Source of the DNA: Azolla pinnata
Lineage: Eukaryota > Streptophyta > Polypodiopsida > Salviniales > Salviniaceae
DNA length: 34,843 nucleotides
Assembly: GCA_037176905.1 (NCBI GenBank)
Contig: JBBBWG010001726.1
Coordinates: 1-34,843 of the forward strand
Direction of reading: 5' to 3'
How positions within the stretch are numbered: position 1 is the stretch's first letter; every line of letters begins with the position of its first letter. A program made the translations under genes and the position numbers. Shown piece by piece: positions 9,441 through 18,974 of the stretch. Below the pieces are notes generated by a model. It did no database searches. It saw only the letters and a list, made by a program, of their open reading frames with translations, and had not been told where the DNA came from.

Positions 9441-10790
9441 GATCCTTTCTTTTAAATTAGCGGTATCATTTCCCATCGCACCGACCTCGATTTGTGGCAA
9501 ACTCATCATGGATGCATGCATGCATGTGAATCTGGTTGAGTGGGTTGTTGGATCACATGCATGGGTTCGGTTTTGCCGATGTGTGTGCATAAAAAAAACC
9601 AAAGCCTAGTTCGAATGGCCAGAGGCACAACACTTGAAATACACACAGACTCCAATTGCCAGACTTGTAATAGCCCCAGTATGGATTATGAAAAAAAACA
9701 AGATATATATTGGATCGTTGGGTTCCCCGCCATTTCTGTCAAGACTTGGCGGAATCATTGGCTTTGTACTCGATCAACTCGATCGATTTGATCGCTCGTG
9801 CATGCAATGCACAAATCCGATTGCGCTAACATGCAGATGCATGGATTCTGGGATGGACCCTCGCTGGTCTGTGTGGAATCGCGGCGCTTCATGCCCTTGA
9901 ATTGCCCAATGCAGAAAAAGAATCCTCTACGGCAAGTTCCGGCTCTGCTCTACTTCGAGCATTTTTTTAAGCACCGATGATTTTTCGCGCTTTCAAGGTT
10001 TTCTCTCGCACCAGGAATCAAAGGATATCGAACGGGTGATCTGTCGGCGGATCTGAATCTCGGTGGATCGACAAATATACAAATCGATTCGAACGCATTC
10101 GCATTACGACAGATCTGTCAGGAATCGGATCCTAATCGATCCCCCTGACTGTATTCGATCAACAAAAAGGTTAAGTCATTTTGGAATCGAATCAATCGAT
10201 CAACGGGTTAATTTGGTGTTGATCAGCTGATCTATGTCGATCAAATTAACTGCATTGATTACACGATTTGATGTTAATCAATGAATTAATTGAGCGTTAA
10301 TTTTTAGAGCGGGGCGTTAATTTTGTAATTTCTAGTTTTAGGTGGCGTTAATTAAAATGAACTCTGTAATTTTGTTAGGCGTTTTTGGGTAATTTTCCCT
10401 ATTTATTATAGATATATATATATATATGTAGAAAAAAAACTCAGATAAATTCCGATGAATAATTATGGAAAATAAGTAAATGCATATGATTCATGCATAC
10501 AACATAATAGTTAGTAATAATAATAATAATAATAATAGTAATAATAATTAGTAATAATAATAGGCAAAATATAAAAACAGAAGATAATTTGGGTTTTTTT
10601 TTCTTTTTTGGTCGTTTCCAAAAATAAATAAATAGAAAAGACGTGTGATAATGGGGAAGCAAATGCCGCATATTATCCTATTTCTAAAATCTAATTAAAA
10701 TAATAAAAAACCCGTAATTAAATAACAATAAATCTTATTTTGCCTTGACAGCGACCCTAATATAATTAAAAAATAGTATTATTTTAATAA
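9441..10790. other. Intergenic AT-rich spacer
   Basis: No gene recognised. Contains TGCATGCA-type motifs near 9512, a dispersed repeat copy (about 10301-10440), an (AT)n tract at about 10412-10427 and an (AAT)n tract at about 10514-10560. GATC/ATCGAT-rich sequence dominates 10000-10270. Confidence 0.5.
10301..10440 (+). repeat. Dispersed repeat, right copy
   Basis: Partner of the inverted copy at 7456-7560 and the direct copy at 7763-7900. Contains GCGTTAA three times, TAATTTCTAGTTTTAG, and ends GCGTTTTTGGGTAATTTTCC before an (AT)n tract. The three copies suggest an old transposable-element terminus or solo element; the class is unknown. Confidence 0.55.
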
Positions 10791-10808
10791 CTGCATTTCA
10801 ATATAATC

Positions 10809-11190
10809 CTTTTTTTTCTTTTTGCTTTTTCTAAAGATTAAAAAAAAAACGTGCATTGTAATCGGAAATCCTTTTTGTAAAAAAGAAAGGCAATTAATTA
10901 TGTAAAAATGGGCAAAAAATAAAAGATTTTTAGCTTTATTTCTTTTTTATTTTACTGCCTGTGGTTAGTTATAAAAAGAAAATCCCTTTTTTTTAAATTC
11001 TTTTTCTTTTTCTAAAGATTAAAAAAAAACCAAAAACGTGCATTGTAATCGGAGATCCTTTTCGTTTAAAAAACAAAAAGCAATTAATTATTTAAAAAAT
11101 GGGGAACAAAAAGGAAAAGAATTATTTCGTTTTATTTGAAAGGTAAAAAAAAAGGGGATTTCGTTTTTATTTATTTATTTATTTATTTTT
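10809..11190. repeat. Tandem duplication (about 190 bp) upstream of the ELMO gene
   Basis: TTTCTAAAGATTAAAAAAAA followed by CGTGCATTGTAATCGG, a poly-T/A stretch and GCAATTAATTAT occurs at about 10810-10920 and again at about 11000-11110. Both copies continue into T-rich sequence containing TTTTACTGC. It sits directly before the pyrimidine-rich leader of the ELMO gene. Confidence 0.75.
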
Positions 11191-11205
11191 ACTGCTGTGA
11201 ATTTT

Positions 11206-11296
11206 CAGTCTTCTTCTTCGCCGATCTCTTCTGACTTTTCTCTTCGCAGAGCTCGCCATCGCCATCGCCATTCTTCTGTTTCTGCTTCTGCTTCTG

Positions 11297-11327
<31 letters not shown>

Positions 11328-11470
11328 TTCTTCTTCTTGACTTCCTTCTTCAATCTCCTCTCTCTGTGCATTCATTCAACGGAGAAGGCGCTGTCGTCCC
11401 CCCAGAAGTTGGAGACCATCGCCCTGACCTTCCCGACCTCTCCGTCCTCGCCTCTCCGTGCTACCTCGCG
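11206..11470 (+). promoter_or_regulatory. Likely 5' UTR exon of the ELMO gene
   Basis: A CT-rich, TTC-repeat-bearing stretch, then a GC-richer segment without ATG, ends at CTACCTCGCG|GTAAGTC (donor at 11471). CT-rich leaders are common in plant genes. The next good acceptor that leads into coding sequence is CAG at 13332, giving a leader intron of about 1.86 kb. The transcription start cannot be placed from sequence. Confidence 0.45.
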
Positions 11471-13332
11471 GTAAGTCTTTTCCCGGTTCCTTCGTCCATT
11501 ATCTGTCCTCCATCATCATCTGTGTCTTCTTGTTCTTCTTTTTCTTTTTCTTCTTCTTCTCCTCCTTCTTCCCTTTGGCGCTTCAACTGTTTTCTGCTGT
11601 GAAAATTGTCCGGAATCGTTGTCGTAGCGCAGTATATTGCGGCCTCTTCCAACACAATACGTCGCTGTAGTGGCTATCCTACTGCATTTTGGCACCCCTT
11701 GCAAATATTTTCTACCACTTCTCTCGAAGTCGACGATTACGCGGAAAAAAAAACACCATCTTTTGCTTCTCTCCTGCTTTGCATTCAAGCACTCTATCAT
11801 TATTTTGCGAACACTATGGCAATTCGCCCTCGAATTCTTGTAATGATGCAGCTGACGGCATGACGGAGAAATATCTCTCCTTTCTTTGACCTTCTTCTGA
11901 ACAGTGGCCCATCAAAATCTTTGGACGTTCATAACCAGAATCTGAGCATCATATGCGCGCAAAGATATAATCACAGTATAAATCACAAAATCTCTGCCTT
12001 TTCTTCTATTGGAATTTTGATGTCCAGTCTTCAATCTTTCTCGACATAAAAAATGCAGAATTCTGACATCTTATTGTGTTTGCGAGAACTGTTCAAATCT
12101 TAATTGGAAATTCCACACTCTCATGTAATCTCCTCTTGAAAATTACGAGGGCAGACCTGAACTACCACTGTTCAGCCATATGTTGCTGGTATAGATTCTC
12201 ATGAAGGATTATATCACATTTTTATGTATAAAAGGTTTGCCCTTCACTTGTTTTTGTCAAAATTATTCGAAAGATTGGCTCTCAGCTTTCTTTCCGCAGC
12301 ATTTTGGGACCTTGTCTCTAATCTCAGTTGTATTCTGCATCAATCATTCCAATTCTTCTAACAATTATTGCGATACATGGTCTCCTACCTATATTCAGGC
12401 ATTTCTGAAATTACACAGTATCTGATATAAAACAGTACTTGGGATCCTGGAAACTCATGAGTATACTGGGAATACTGGGAAATGATCATGGTTCTGAAAA
12501 AGTGTGCACAAAAATCTATCTTGCATCATAATAATTTGAGGAGTTCTTGAAAGATTGTAAAGAAAATAAATGGTGTAGAAATCCTTCACATCAATTTCGG
12601 GGAAAGAGTTTTAGCTTTACACATATGGCCCTAGCGATAAGATGATCACAACAGTATGTGGCCTTTGTGGCGGTTTTATACTAGTTAGTAGTGAATGGAC
12701 GTTTCAATAAAAACGAAGTAATATGATGATCGAAACTATATCTAAGCCAAATTTTTCTAGCGATTTCTTTGCACTAAAATTAATGCACGCTGCTAGCCAT
12801 TGTCAGCACTAACTCTTCAGGCAATCACCAATGCACTCCCTTTTACCCGACCTCCTAAATTCTTGCTACTAAACAGTGTCCTTAAATATACGTTGGTCTT
12901 TCAGGCAAGCTTACAACGTCCAACTCTTTGTTTCTTTCCAACTAACTCTCTGTATTTCTGGAATTCTCCCATGGAAAAGGGAATGGTGCCTGAATCAACA
13001 TGTAATCATATCATGGTTCTATACTCAAATTTGTACTATTGGTTCTCTGTATCTCTCTCATTGCTCGAACTTCTTTAAGAAGTAAAATCAGGAGTCGTAT
13101 CCTTCATTCTGCCTTTATGAAGCTTTTTGGTCCTTTCTGCAGATCATGACAAGTTGTCACTTTTTGCTCTGTATTCCTAAATGGTCCAGTTCAAGCCTGA
13201 TTTTTATCCTATCTCTATCTTGCAGCCCTCAATGATATGTATTCCCTGATTTTCAATGGTTTTCTCAACTGATCCCAAGCAAGAAACAAGGCTGTTTGAT
13301 CTATTCTAAGCAAGTTTTGTTACTGTAAACAG
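11471..13332 (+). other. Probable 5' UTR intron of the ELMO gene
   Basis: AT-rich, bounded by GTAAGT (11471) and AACAG (13332). Open frames of 60-94 codons in it look like chance. I see no nested gene, RNA gene or transposon protein. Confidence 0.4.
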
Positions 13333-13457
13333 GAAAGAGCGTCAGTTCATTAACTTGGAAGAATGCTGTAATGCTCTTAAATCGTCTGTACACTAAGGTA
13401 GCAGAATGCTGTTATGCGGTTGTGCACATCAGAAAGGCCAAGGAAACAAATGTTTGA
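13333..13457 (+). promoter_or_regulatory. Upstream ORFs before the ELMO start
   Basis: If the exon begins at 13333, two upstream ATGs precede the main start. ATG-CTG-TAA lies at 13363-13371, and its stop overlaps a second ATG at 13371 that opens 28 codons ending at TGA 13455-13457. The second uORF overlaps the main start (13406) in another frame. The context GAATGCTGTAATGC at 13361 is nearly duplicated as GAATGCTGTTATGC at the main start. Such an arrangement would be expected to lower translation. Confidence 0.35.
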
Positions 13458-16060
13458 ATTTGGATCTCACACCACTTCAGGTAATTTATCCTGTTGTTTC
13501 ACGAAACAAATGTTTGAATTTGAGTAACTAATTAGAGAGACATTTGAATGTGATATTGCATGAATAACTATACGTACTATTCATAGAATTGAAGAGTTGC
13601 ACTCTAATTATTTTTTGGCTACTATGGTGTTTTCTGATTTGGATTCTCCATTCAGGAGATTGTTTTGGTAGGAGGGCTTAATAATTTTCCATATACACAT
13701 TAATTATTTATTGTAATAGACATAATAATCTCCAAATTAAGAGTACTTCTGAGATTAATGAACTGCTGATAAGGTTGAATGGTGTGACATTATGGTTTTT
13801 TCAGGAAGAAAGGCTCCGACGACTTCAGTGTCGTGCAGCTGTTGTGTTTGATGGCGCACGGTCTGATCATCAGGCATGTGAAAGTGCCACTCTTTTCTGT
13901 CCATCTTCATTACCTGTCACAGTTAAGGGACAATAGTATCTCTTTACTGTGAGATGCATAAAATCTTATTTTGTTTTGTGGAAAATGCTACCAATTTTTG
14001 CAAATGCTTACTATTTGACTCATTTTGGGAGAGAGTTGACCTGATAACATTTTTAATAGTGTTGTATGTGTGCTCTTTATTTGGCATCATCTTGGTTATT
14101 GCTTGGAAATGGTTTAGTTATTTTAAAAATGATAGTTATTTGATGATAATCAATCAACATTCTGTTATTATCAACAGGAAGCTTTGAAAGCTTTGTGGCA
14201 TGCAGCCTTCCCGGACTTGGATCTAAAGGGACTTGTCTCAGAACAATGGAAAGAGATGGGATGGCAAGGCAATGACCCATCGACTGATTTCAGGTACTTG
14301 AACTCACCATAAGAAAATTTGAGAGGTTTCAAGTGGCTCAAATTTTCTTTTTGATAATCCTAAAATTTGCATTGGCCGCTTGCAGGGGTGGGGGATTTAT
14401 TTCTCTTGACAACCTACTGTTCTTTTCAAAAAGATATCCAGTACGCCCAGTCACATACTAACACTTAATTGAAACTCTTTTATAATGTTGTTTTCGATCA
14501 CCAACTCATTTAGGAGTCATATTATTAACGTTGTCTCACTTTCATGGTTTTCCTTTTGTCTCTAAATCAAGCACCATGGTTTAATTAGTATTTCATGTAT
14601 TTATTTAATGAATCACATTATAGTCCTTGTCAATATCGTGGCATGCTGTTAGACTAGTACTCTTTTTGCTTTGTTCGTGTAAGTAATGTCTTGTTTTCTC
14701 CTGTATTGGTTGTGGTAATGAACCAGAAAACATTCCAACAATTATTATCCAAAAAAGGCGGGAGAAGAGCAGCATGGGAATACCCTTTTGCAGTTGCTGG
14801 TGTTAATGTCACATTTATGCTGATACAGATGTTGGAGCTTCGTTGTGGTATGGACATTTCTAAACATTCTGTGGTATGGATGATGATCCCAACTAACTGT
14901 ATATCTCATGTGTGTAGATAAGCCAAGATCCTGGGCAGGGTCATCATTTTGTAGAATTCTGGCAGGTGCGTGAAAGACGCATTTCATAAATTTTTAGTGC
15001 ACTAGTTTGCTGTTGTGTGAGAGAAGAATGAAAACCATGTTGACCATTTTAACCTTTGGTTTTGCAGAAGAAGAGTCGGCTTTTGATCTGCTTTATTGTG
15101 TGGCATTCAAAGTCATGGATACATTGTGGCTAGCGATGCATGCGTCATACATGGAGTTCAATGTACGTGACTTTGTTCTGCTTTAGAATTTGATTTGATA
15201 TGTATGGCTAATAGAGGCTGGCTAAGCAGACCAATTTAGACTGATTGGAACTAGACAAACGCACTCATGGCAATGATGTTTGCAAGATTAATTTCGACCA
15301 TGCAGTCCTCGGCATCTTGCCCTTTCATTGTCATTGCCTACATTAGCTTTGTTTACATCATCGCATCACTTGAAAGCTTAATAGATCTTCTGATCTTCAT
15401 TGTTTTAAACCAGGTCTCTTTGTCCAGTGGCTACTTGGCATAATATGTTCCCTACAAGTTTAGGATATTTGTGTTCTTGACTTTAGTTCATATCTATGCA
15501 TAATTTATTCAGTGTAAACATCTCTAAGCACCTATTTTTAGTGGCAATAGTGGCATAACCCAGTAGTGGGTTGTCAAGGATTCGACTCCTAAATAAACTA
15601 GTGTTTCTGACTTCATGAAGTAAGACATGGACCACCACAGCATTAAATGGCATGAAATCTGAATTCCTATCTTGAGTGCACACCTGACTTAGTTATTCAC
15701 TTGCATGGCATGCTGGCATTAATTATATCCAGCTTGTTGCCAAATACATCAATAAAACGAGTCTGTGTTTTAAGAAGACTCTGTGCCATTTATACCAACT
15801 CTTGCTCCAGGTAGAGATTCAACTCTTGCACTATAGATTCTTGACATCCCCTCAAGTTTGTGAAATTGTTTGGGAGAGACAGATGCAATACATGACAGAA
15901 GGCTAGTTTTTTATACCCTAGTTTCCTAACTCTGTGAATGTTGCAGATGGTGTTGAAAGCTACCAGAGCCCAACTTGAAGAGGAATTGACCATGGAATCT
16001 GTGAGTAGAATTGAAGATATGCCATCATATACTTTGCTATACCATGGAATTTCCTACTAA
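13406..16060 (+). CDS. ELMO/CED-12 domain protein
   Basis: ELMO-domain proteins act with or on small GTPases; animal ELMODs are Arf-family GAPs and the plant members are little studied. Exons by frame and splice sites: 13406-13480, 13805-13873, 14178-14293, 14386-14440, 14727-14847, 14918-14965, 15068-15162 and 15947-16060 (stop TAA). They total 693 nt and 230 residues with consistent phases. Diagnostic segments in order: DLTPLQEERLRRLQ, HQEALKALWHAAFPD, EQWKEMGWQGNDPSTDFRGG, GFISLDNLLFF, WEYPFAVAGVNVTFMLIQML, ESAFDLLYCVAFKVMD, ASYMEFN, LKATRAQL, and a tail MPSYTLLY typical of plant members. The third exon is preceded by a GC-AG intron (CAG|GCATGT at 13874). ATG 13406 has an in-frame TAA at 13394 and begins MLLCGCAHQKG; a longer N-terminus through another exon is possible. 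The gene runs convergent with the second PPR gene. Confidence 0.92.
15525..15600 (+). mobile_element. Possible SINE-like pol III promoter fragment in ELMO intron
   Basis: TGGCAATAGTGG (about 15542) resembles a pol III A box, and GATTCGACTCC (about 15579) resembles the B box GGTTCGANTCC with one mismatch, about 35 bp apart. This is the layout of tRNA-derived SINEs. No cloverleaf folds convincingly and no A-tail or target-site duplication is evident, so this is only a hint. Confidence 0.2.
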
Positions 16061-16666
16061 GCCATTGAAGGTGCTCTCTAACTCACACGCATACACACAC
16101 ACACACACACATGCCTACAACATAAGTGTCCTCTTGTTTGTCAAAAGCACAGAGAAGATCACACTATATCTTGTAGTTGTAAAAATACATTGTTTTGAAG
16201 AAATCATCTTTTTCTATTCTCTGCTCTCTGATTCATTTCATGTCAATGTTGTTGTGTCAGTTTGTGTGTGGTGTGTTGGGGGTAGATCATTCATTGCACT
16301 CACCATTTCATAATTCAACATCATGAAAGGGAGACCCTATTCCAGTTTGCATATGAATGACTTGGAGGTTGTCAAAACGATTCAAACATGGTTTCAACCA
16401 CCTTCAGTACAAGCCTGGTTCTTTTGAATCCAAGCAATGTATATGCATTACATGCGTTACCCCATGTTAATGCCAAGAATTATGGAGTAATATGGAAAAC
16501 GCATAGATACTGCACATACTGATCAAATGCAGGAAAGAAGTCTCTTCCTCTAATAAATCTAATATTCTATGATCACCAAGATTATGATCAATCCTCAATA
16601 TGTACAACTCTGTGATCATAGCTCCTTTGGTTCATCCTCAGTTGGAGTTCAGGCAATACCAGAAAC
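16061..16666. other. Spacer between convergent ELMO and PPR genes
   Basis: 606 bp shared by the two 3' ends, so both UTRs probably lie here and may overlap. It contains an (AC)n microsatellite at about 16091-16111. No further gene is visible. Confidence 0.5.
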
Positions 16667-18952
16667 TTATGGCGAAGGGCATCCGATTTGTAACAGTTTC
16701 TCGCATTCCTCCGTCATACCAGCATCCCTGTATATATCCGCCATGAGAGCATATGCAGTTGGCTCCGAGGCATCGATCTGAACAAGATGATCGAAGCACT
16801 GTCTACCTCTGAATACATCTCCTAACGTTCGACAGTGGGTCATCAAAGACCTCCACCCCACGTCACACGGAGAGAATGGAAGGCTTTGAAGCAAGTCTTG
16901 TGCATATGTCGTATGGCCCGATCGGCCAAGGAGATCGACCAAGCACATGTGATGCTTGAGGCCTAGTGCCAAGTCGTAGTCGTTTACCATCGACTGTAAG
17001 TGTACGATCCCATCTTCTAGCACCCCAGCATGGCTACAAGCAGAGAAAATGGAAACAAATGTCGCACAATCAGGTGGTATGCCTTGTCCTCGCATGTCGT
17101 GAAAGCATCGTATGGCCAACTCATGGGCACCATATTGAGCATACCCATTAATCATGGTATTCCATATAACACCACTCGGGCTAGAGACCTTCGAGAACAC
17201 TTGAGCAGCACTTTCCGCGCTTCCGCATTTGAAATACATGTCGATGAGTGCACTTCCAACCATGGGATCGATCTCCTCACAATCATCGAGTGTATACAGA
17301 TGTACGGCTTTTCCTCGGCCGAGTTGTACAGCTGCAGCGCACGCCTGTAGTATGCTCACGACGGCGATATTATCAGCACGTAAACCCTCTTGTTTCATCT
17401 GATCGAATGCCTGGAAAGCCTCTTGGCAAAGCCCACACTGAGTATAACCCGACATCATCGTGGTCCACGTTACCGTATTCCGGTTCGGCATATCAAAGAA
17501 CACTTTTCGAGCGTCGTAAATGCTTCCATGAGCGACATACATGTCAATAAGAGCGCTTCCAACCTTGACCGTGAGCTCGTTGCCAATACGCTCGATTATG
17601 AAGCAATGTATTGTTGTCCTCAAATCGTAACAGTCTTCATAAGCCGCTAACCTTACGAGCGCAAGAAAGGTCACTTCGTCAGGATCCACTACCCCTTCTT
17701 CCAACATACGGCAAAAGAGGAGGAGGGCAGATTCGACATGGCCATGGTCCATAAGGCTTGTCATCAACGAATTCCATGTGACGATATCTCTGTCTACCAT
17801 CTGCAGAAAGAGCTTGCAAGCTTCATCTAAGCTACCACATTTGGCATACATGTCGATCAGTGCATTGTTACACATAGCCACATTCCTCTGCCTCTTTTGA
17901 TGGAACAGCTGTTCCTCCATGCAACCACATTTGCTGTGCACGTTGGTCGTTGTGGTAGCACACACAGGCAAGCATCTTGGCATTATCCGGTTACCATCGA
18001 TGTCACCACACCCCGTATCAATGATGAATGATCCGTTATTACACACGGCTACATGTCTCTGCATCGCATGATTACCATCCAATCGACCGCATTCAGCATG
18101 CGTCGCAACTGATGCGTCATAACACATAACCATATCCCTCTGTATAACCCGTCTACCGTCCAAGTTACCACATTTACCGCACCTTTTGATCGATGTGCTA
18201 TTGTCATTGCACACAATTGCGTCTCCTTTCATCGCGCTGCAAACATCAAGGTTACCACATTTGCTTGACACATCCATGACTACGTCTCTCTTCGTTGCTC
18301 GGCTGCCATCCGATCTACCACACGGAAAATACATATCCATCGATGTGCTGCTGTGCATAAACCTGAGGAATCCTCCGGCCATGGCTTCTACATGAAGGAG
18401 CTTACCAAGTTCCAGAGAACCAATCTGGGCGCAAGCCTGAACGACAGACACCATGACATGGCCGTCGGCCGGAGATCCGGATGAGAGCATTTGGCGATAG
18501 AGCCTGATGGACTCGCAGGGCAGTCCATGGTGTGCATGAGCTGAGATGATCTCGGACCAAGCAAAGGGGTTAGGGTTGGGCAGGCGGAGGAAGGTAGCGC
18601 GGGCAGCGGGGAGGTCATCGGAAGCGGAGTAGAAGCGGATGAGCTGAGATCCGTAGAAGAAGTCGGTGTCGAGATCGTGGGCGGTGACGATGAAGTGCAA
18701 GATCGGGCCGTGGGAGAGGAGAGGGTCCGTATGCAGCAGCAGGAGAAGCTGCTGCGGCTTCTTCTGCTTCTGCTTCTGCTTCTTCTTCTTCTGTTGAGAG
18801 GCGTTGTGGATGCAGTCTTTGAGCAGGCGCGTGAAGGTGGAGCGAAAGCCATGGCCATAGCCATCGTCTGCAGAGAGGAAGTTGTGACTGTTTGAGCAGA
18901 TCTTCATCTTCATTTTTGGGGGAAGGAATGATCCTGAATCAAAATGACACAT
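16667..18952 (-). CDS. PPR protein with compact Cys-containing S-like repeat block
   Basis: Intronless, 761 residues from ATG 18952; Met14 or Met16 are alternative starts. A Lys/Gln-rich then Leu-rich stretch (residues 55-73) precedes the first motif. Ordinary P motifs are AWSEIISAHAHHG, TWNSLMTSLMDHG, TWTTMMSGYTQCG and IWNTMINGYAQYG, with L motifs (VVQACAQIGSLELGKLLH) and S motifs (LIDMYAKCGSLDEACKLF). Between residues about 201 and 361 the normal P-L-S order is replaced by six short units of about 23-30 residues of the form CG-x-LDG-x-R-x-M-x-R-D-V-x-VC, each like an S motif missing a few residues. The tail VGWRSLMTHCRTLGD to YALMADIYRDAGMTEE is E1 plus the start of E2, without a DYW domain. 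Expected role: organelle RNA binding or editing specificity. The gene is divergent from the RRM gene and convergent with the ELMO gene. Confidence 0.92.
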   Translation of the reverse strand: MCHFDSGSFLPPKMKMKICSNSHNFLSADDGYGHGFRSTFTRLLKDCIHNASQQKKKKQKQKQKKPQQLLLLLHTDPLLSHGPILHFIVTAHDLDTDFFYGSQLIRFYSASDDLPAARATFLRLPNPNPFAWSEIISAHAHHGLPCESIRLYRQMLSSGSPADGHVMVSVVQACAQIGSLELGKLLHVEAMAGGFLRFMHSSTSMDMYFPCGRSDGSRATKRDVVMDVSSKCGNLDVCSAMKGDAIVCNDNSTSIKRCGKCGNLDGRRVIQRDMVMCYDASVATHAECGRLDGNHAMQRHVAVCNNGSFIIDTGCGDIDGNRIMPRCLPVCATTTTNVHSKCGCMEEQLFHQKRQRNVAMCNNALIDMYAKCGSLDEACKLFLQMVDRDIVTWNSLMTSLMDHGHVESALLLFCRMLEEGVVDPDEVTFLALVRLAAYEDCYDLRTTIHCFIIERIGNELTVKVGSALIDMYVAHGSIYDARKVFFDMPNRNTVTWTTMMSGYTQCGLCQEAFQAFDQMKQEGLRADNIAVVSILQACAAAVQLGRGKAVHLYTLDDCEEIDPMVGSALIDMYFKCGSAESAAQVFSKVSSPSGVIWNTMINGYAQYGAHELAIRCFHDMRGQGIPPDCATFVSIFSACSHAGVLEDGIVHLQSMVNDYDLALGLKHHMCLVDLLGRSGHTTYAQDLLQSLPFSPCDVGWRSLMTHCRTLGDVFRGRQCFDHLVQIDASEPTAYALMADIYRDAGMTEECEKLLQIGCPSP
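17870..18352 (-). repeat. About 81-bp coding repeats within the second PPR gene
   Basis: Successive units of about 70-90 bp share, on the plus strand, a TACCACATTT-like start (18197, 18259 and relatives at 17929, 18000, 18085, 18313), then a T/C-rich middle and a CCATC or CCGTC end. They encode the compact units (GNLDGRRVIQRDMVMC, GRLDGNHAMQRHVAVC, GDIDGNRIMPRCLPVC). The frame is kept throughout. Confidence 0.8.
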
Positions 18953-18974
18953 TTTCTGGCACCACTCTGATCAG

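Noticed and set aside
8601-9609. Asp/Gly-rich, Met/Val-rich and poly-His ORFs
   Set aside because: All are frames of the GAT/GGT microsatellite; no domain, and frames on both strands are open only because the triplets contain no stops.
10441-10671. Minus-strand 76-codon ORF rich in Ile and Leu
   Set aside because: Arises from the (AAT)n microsatellite.
15577-15592. tRNA gene suggested by the GGATTCGACTCC T-loop-like motif
   Set aside because: No acceptor stem or anticodon arm could be paired around it; kept only as a weak SINE hint.
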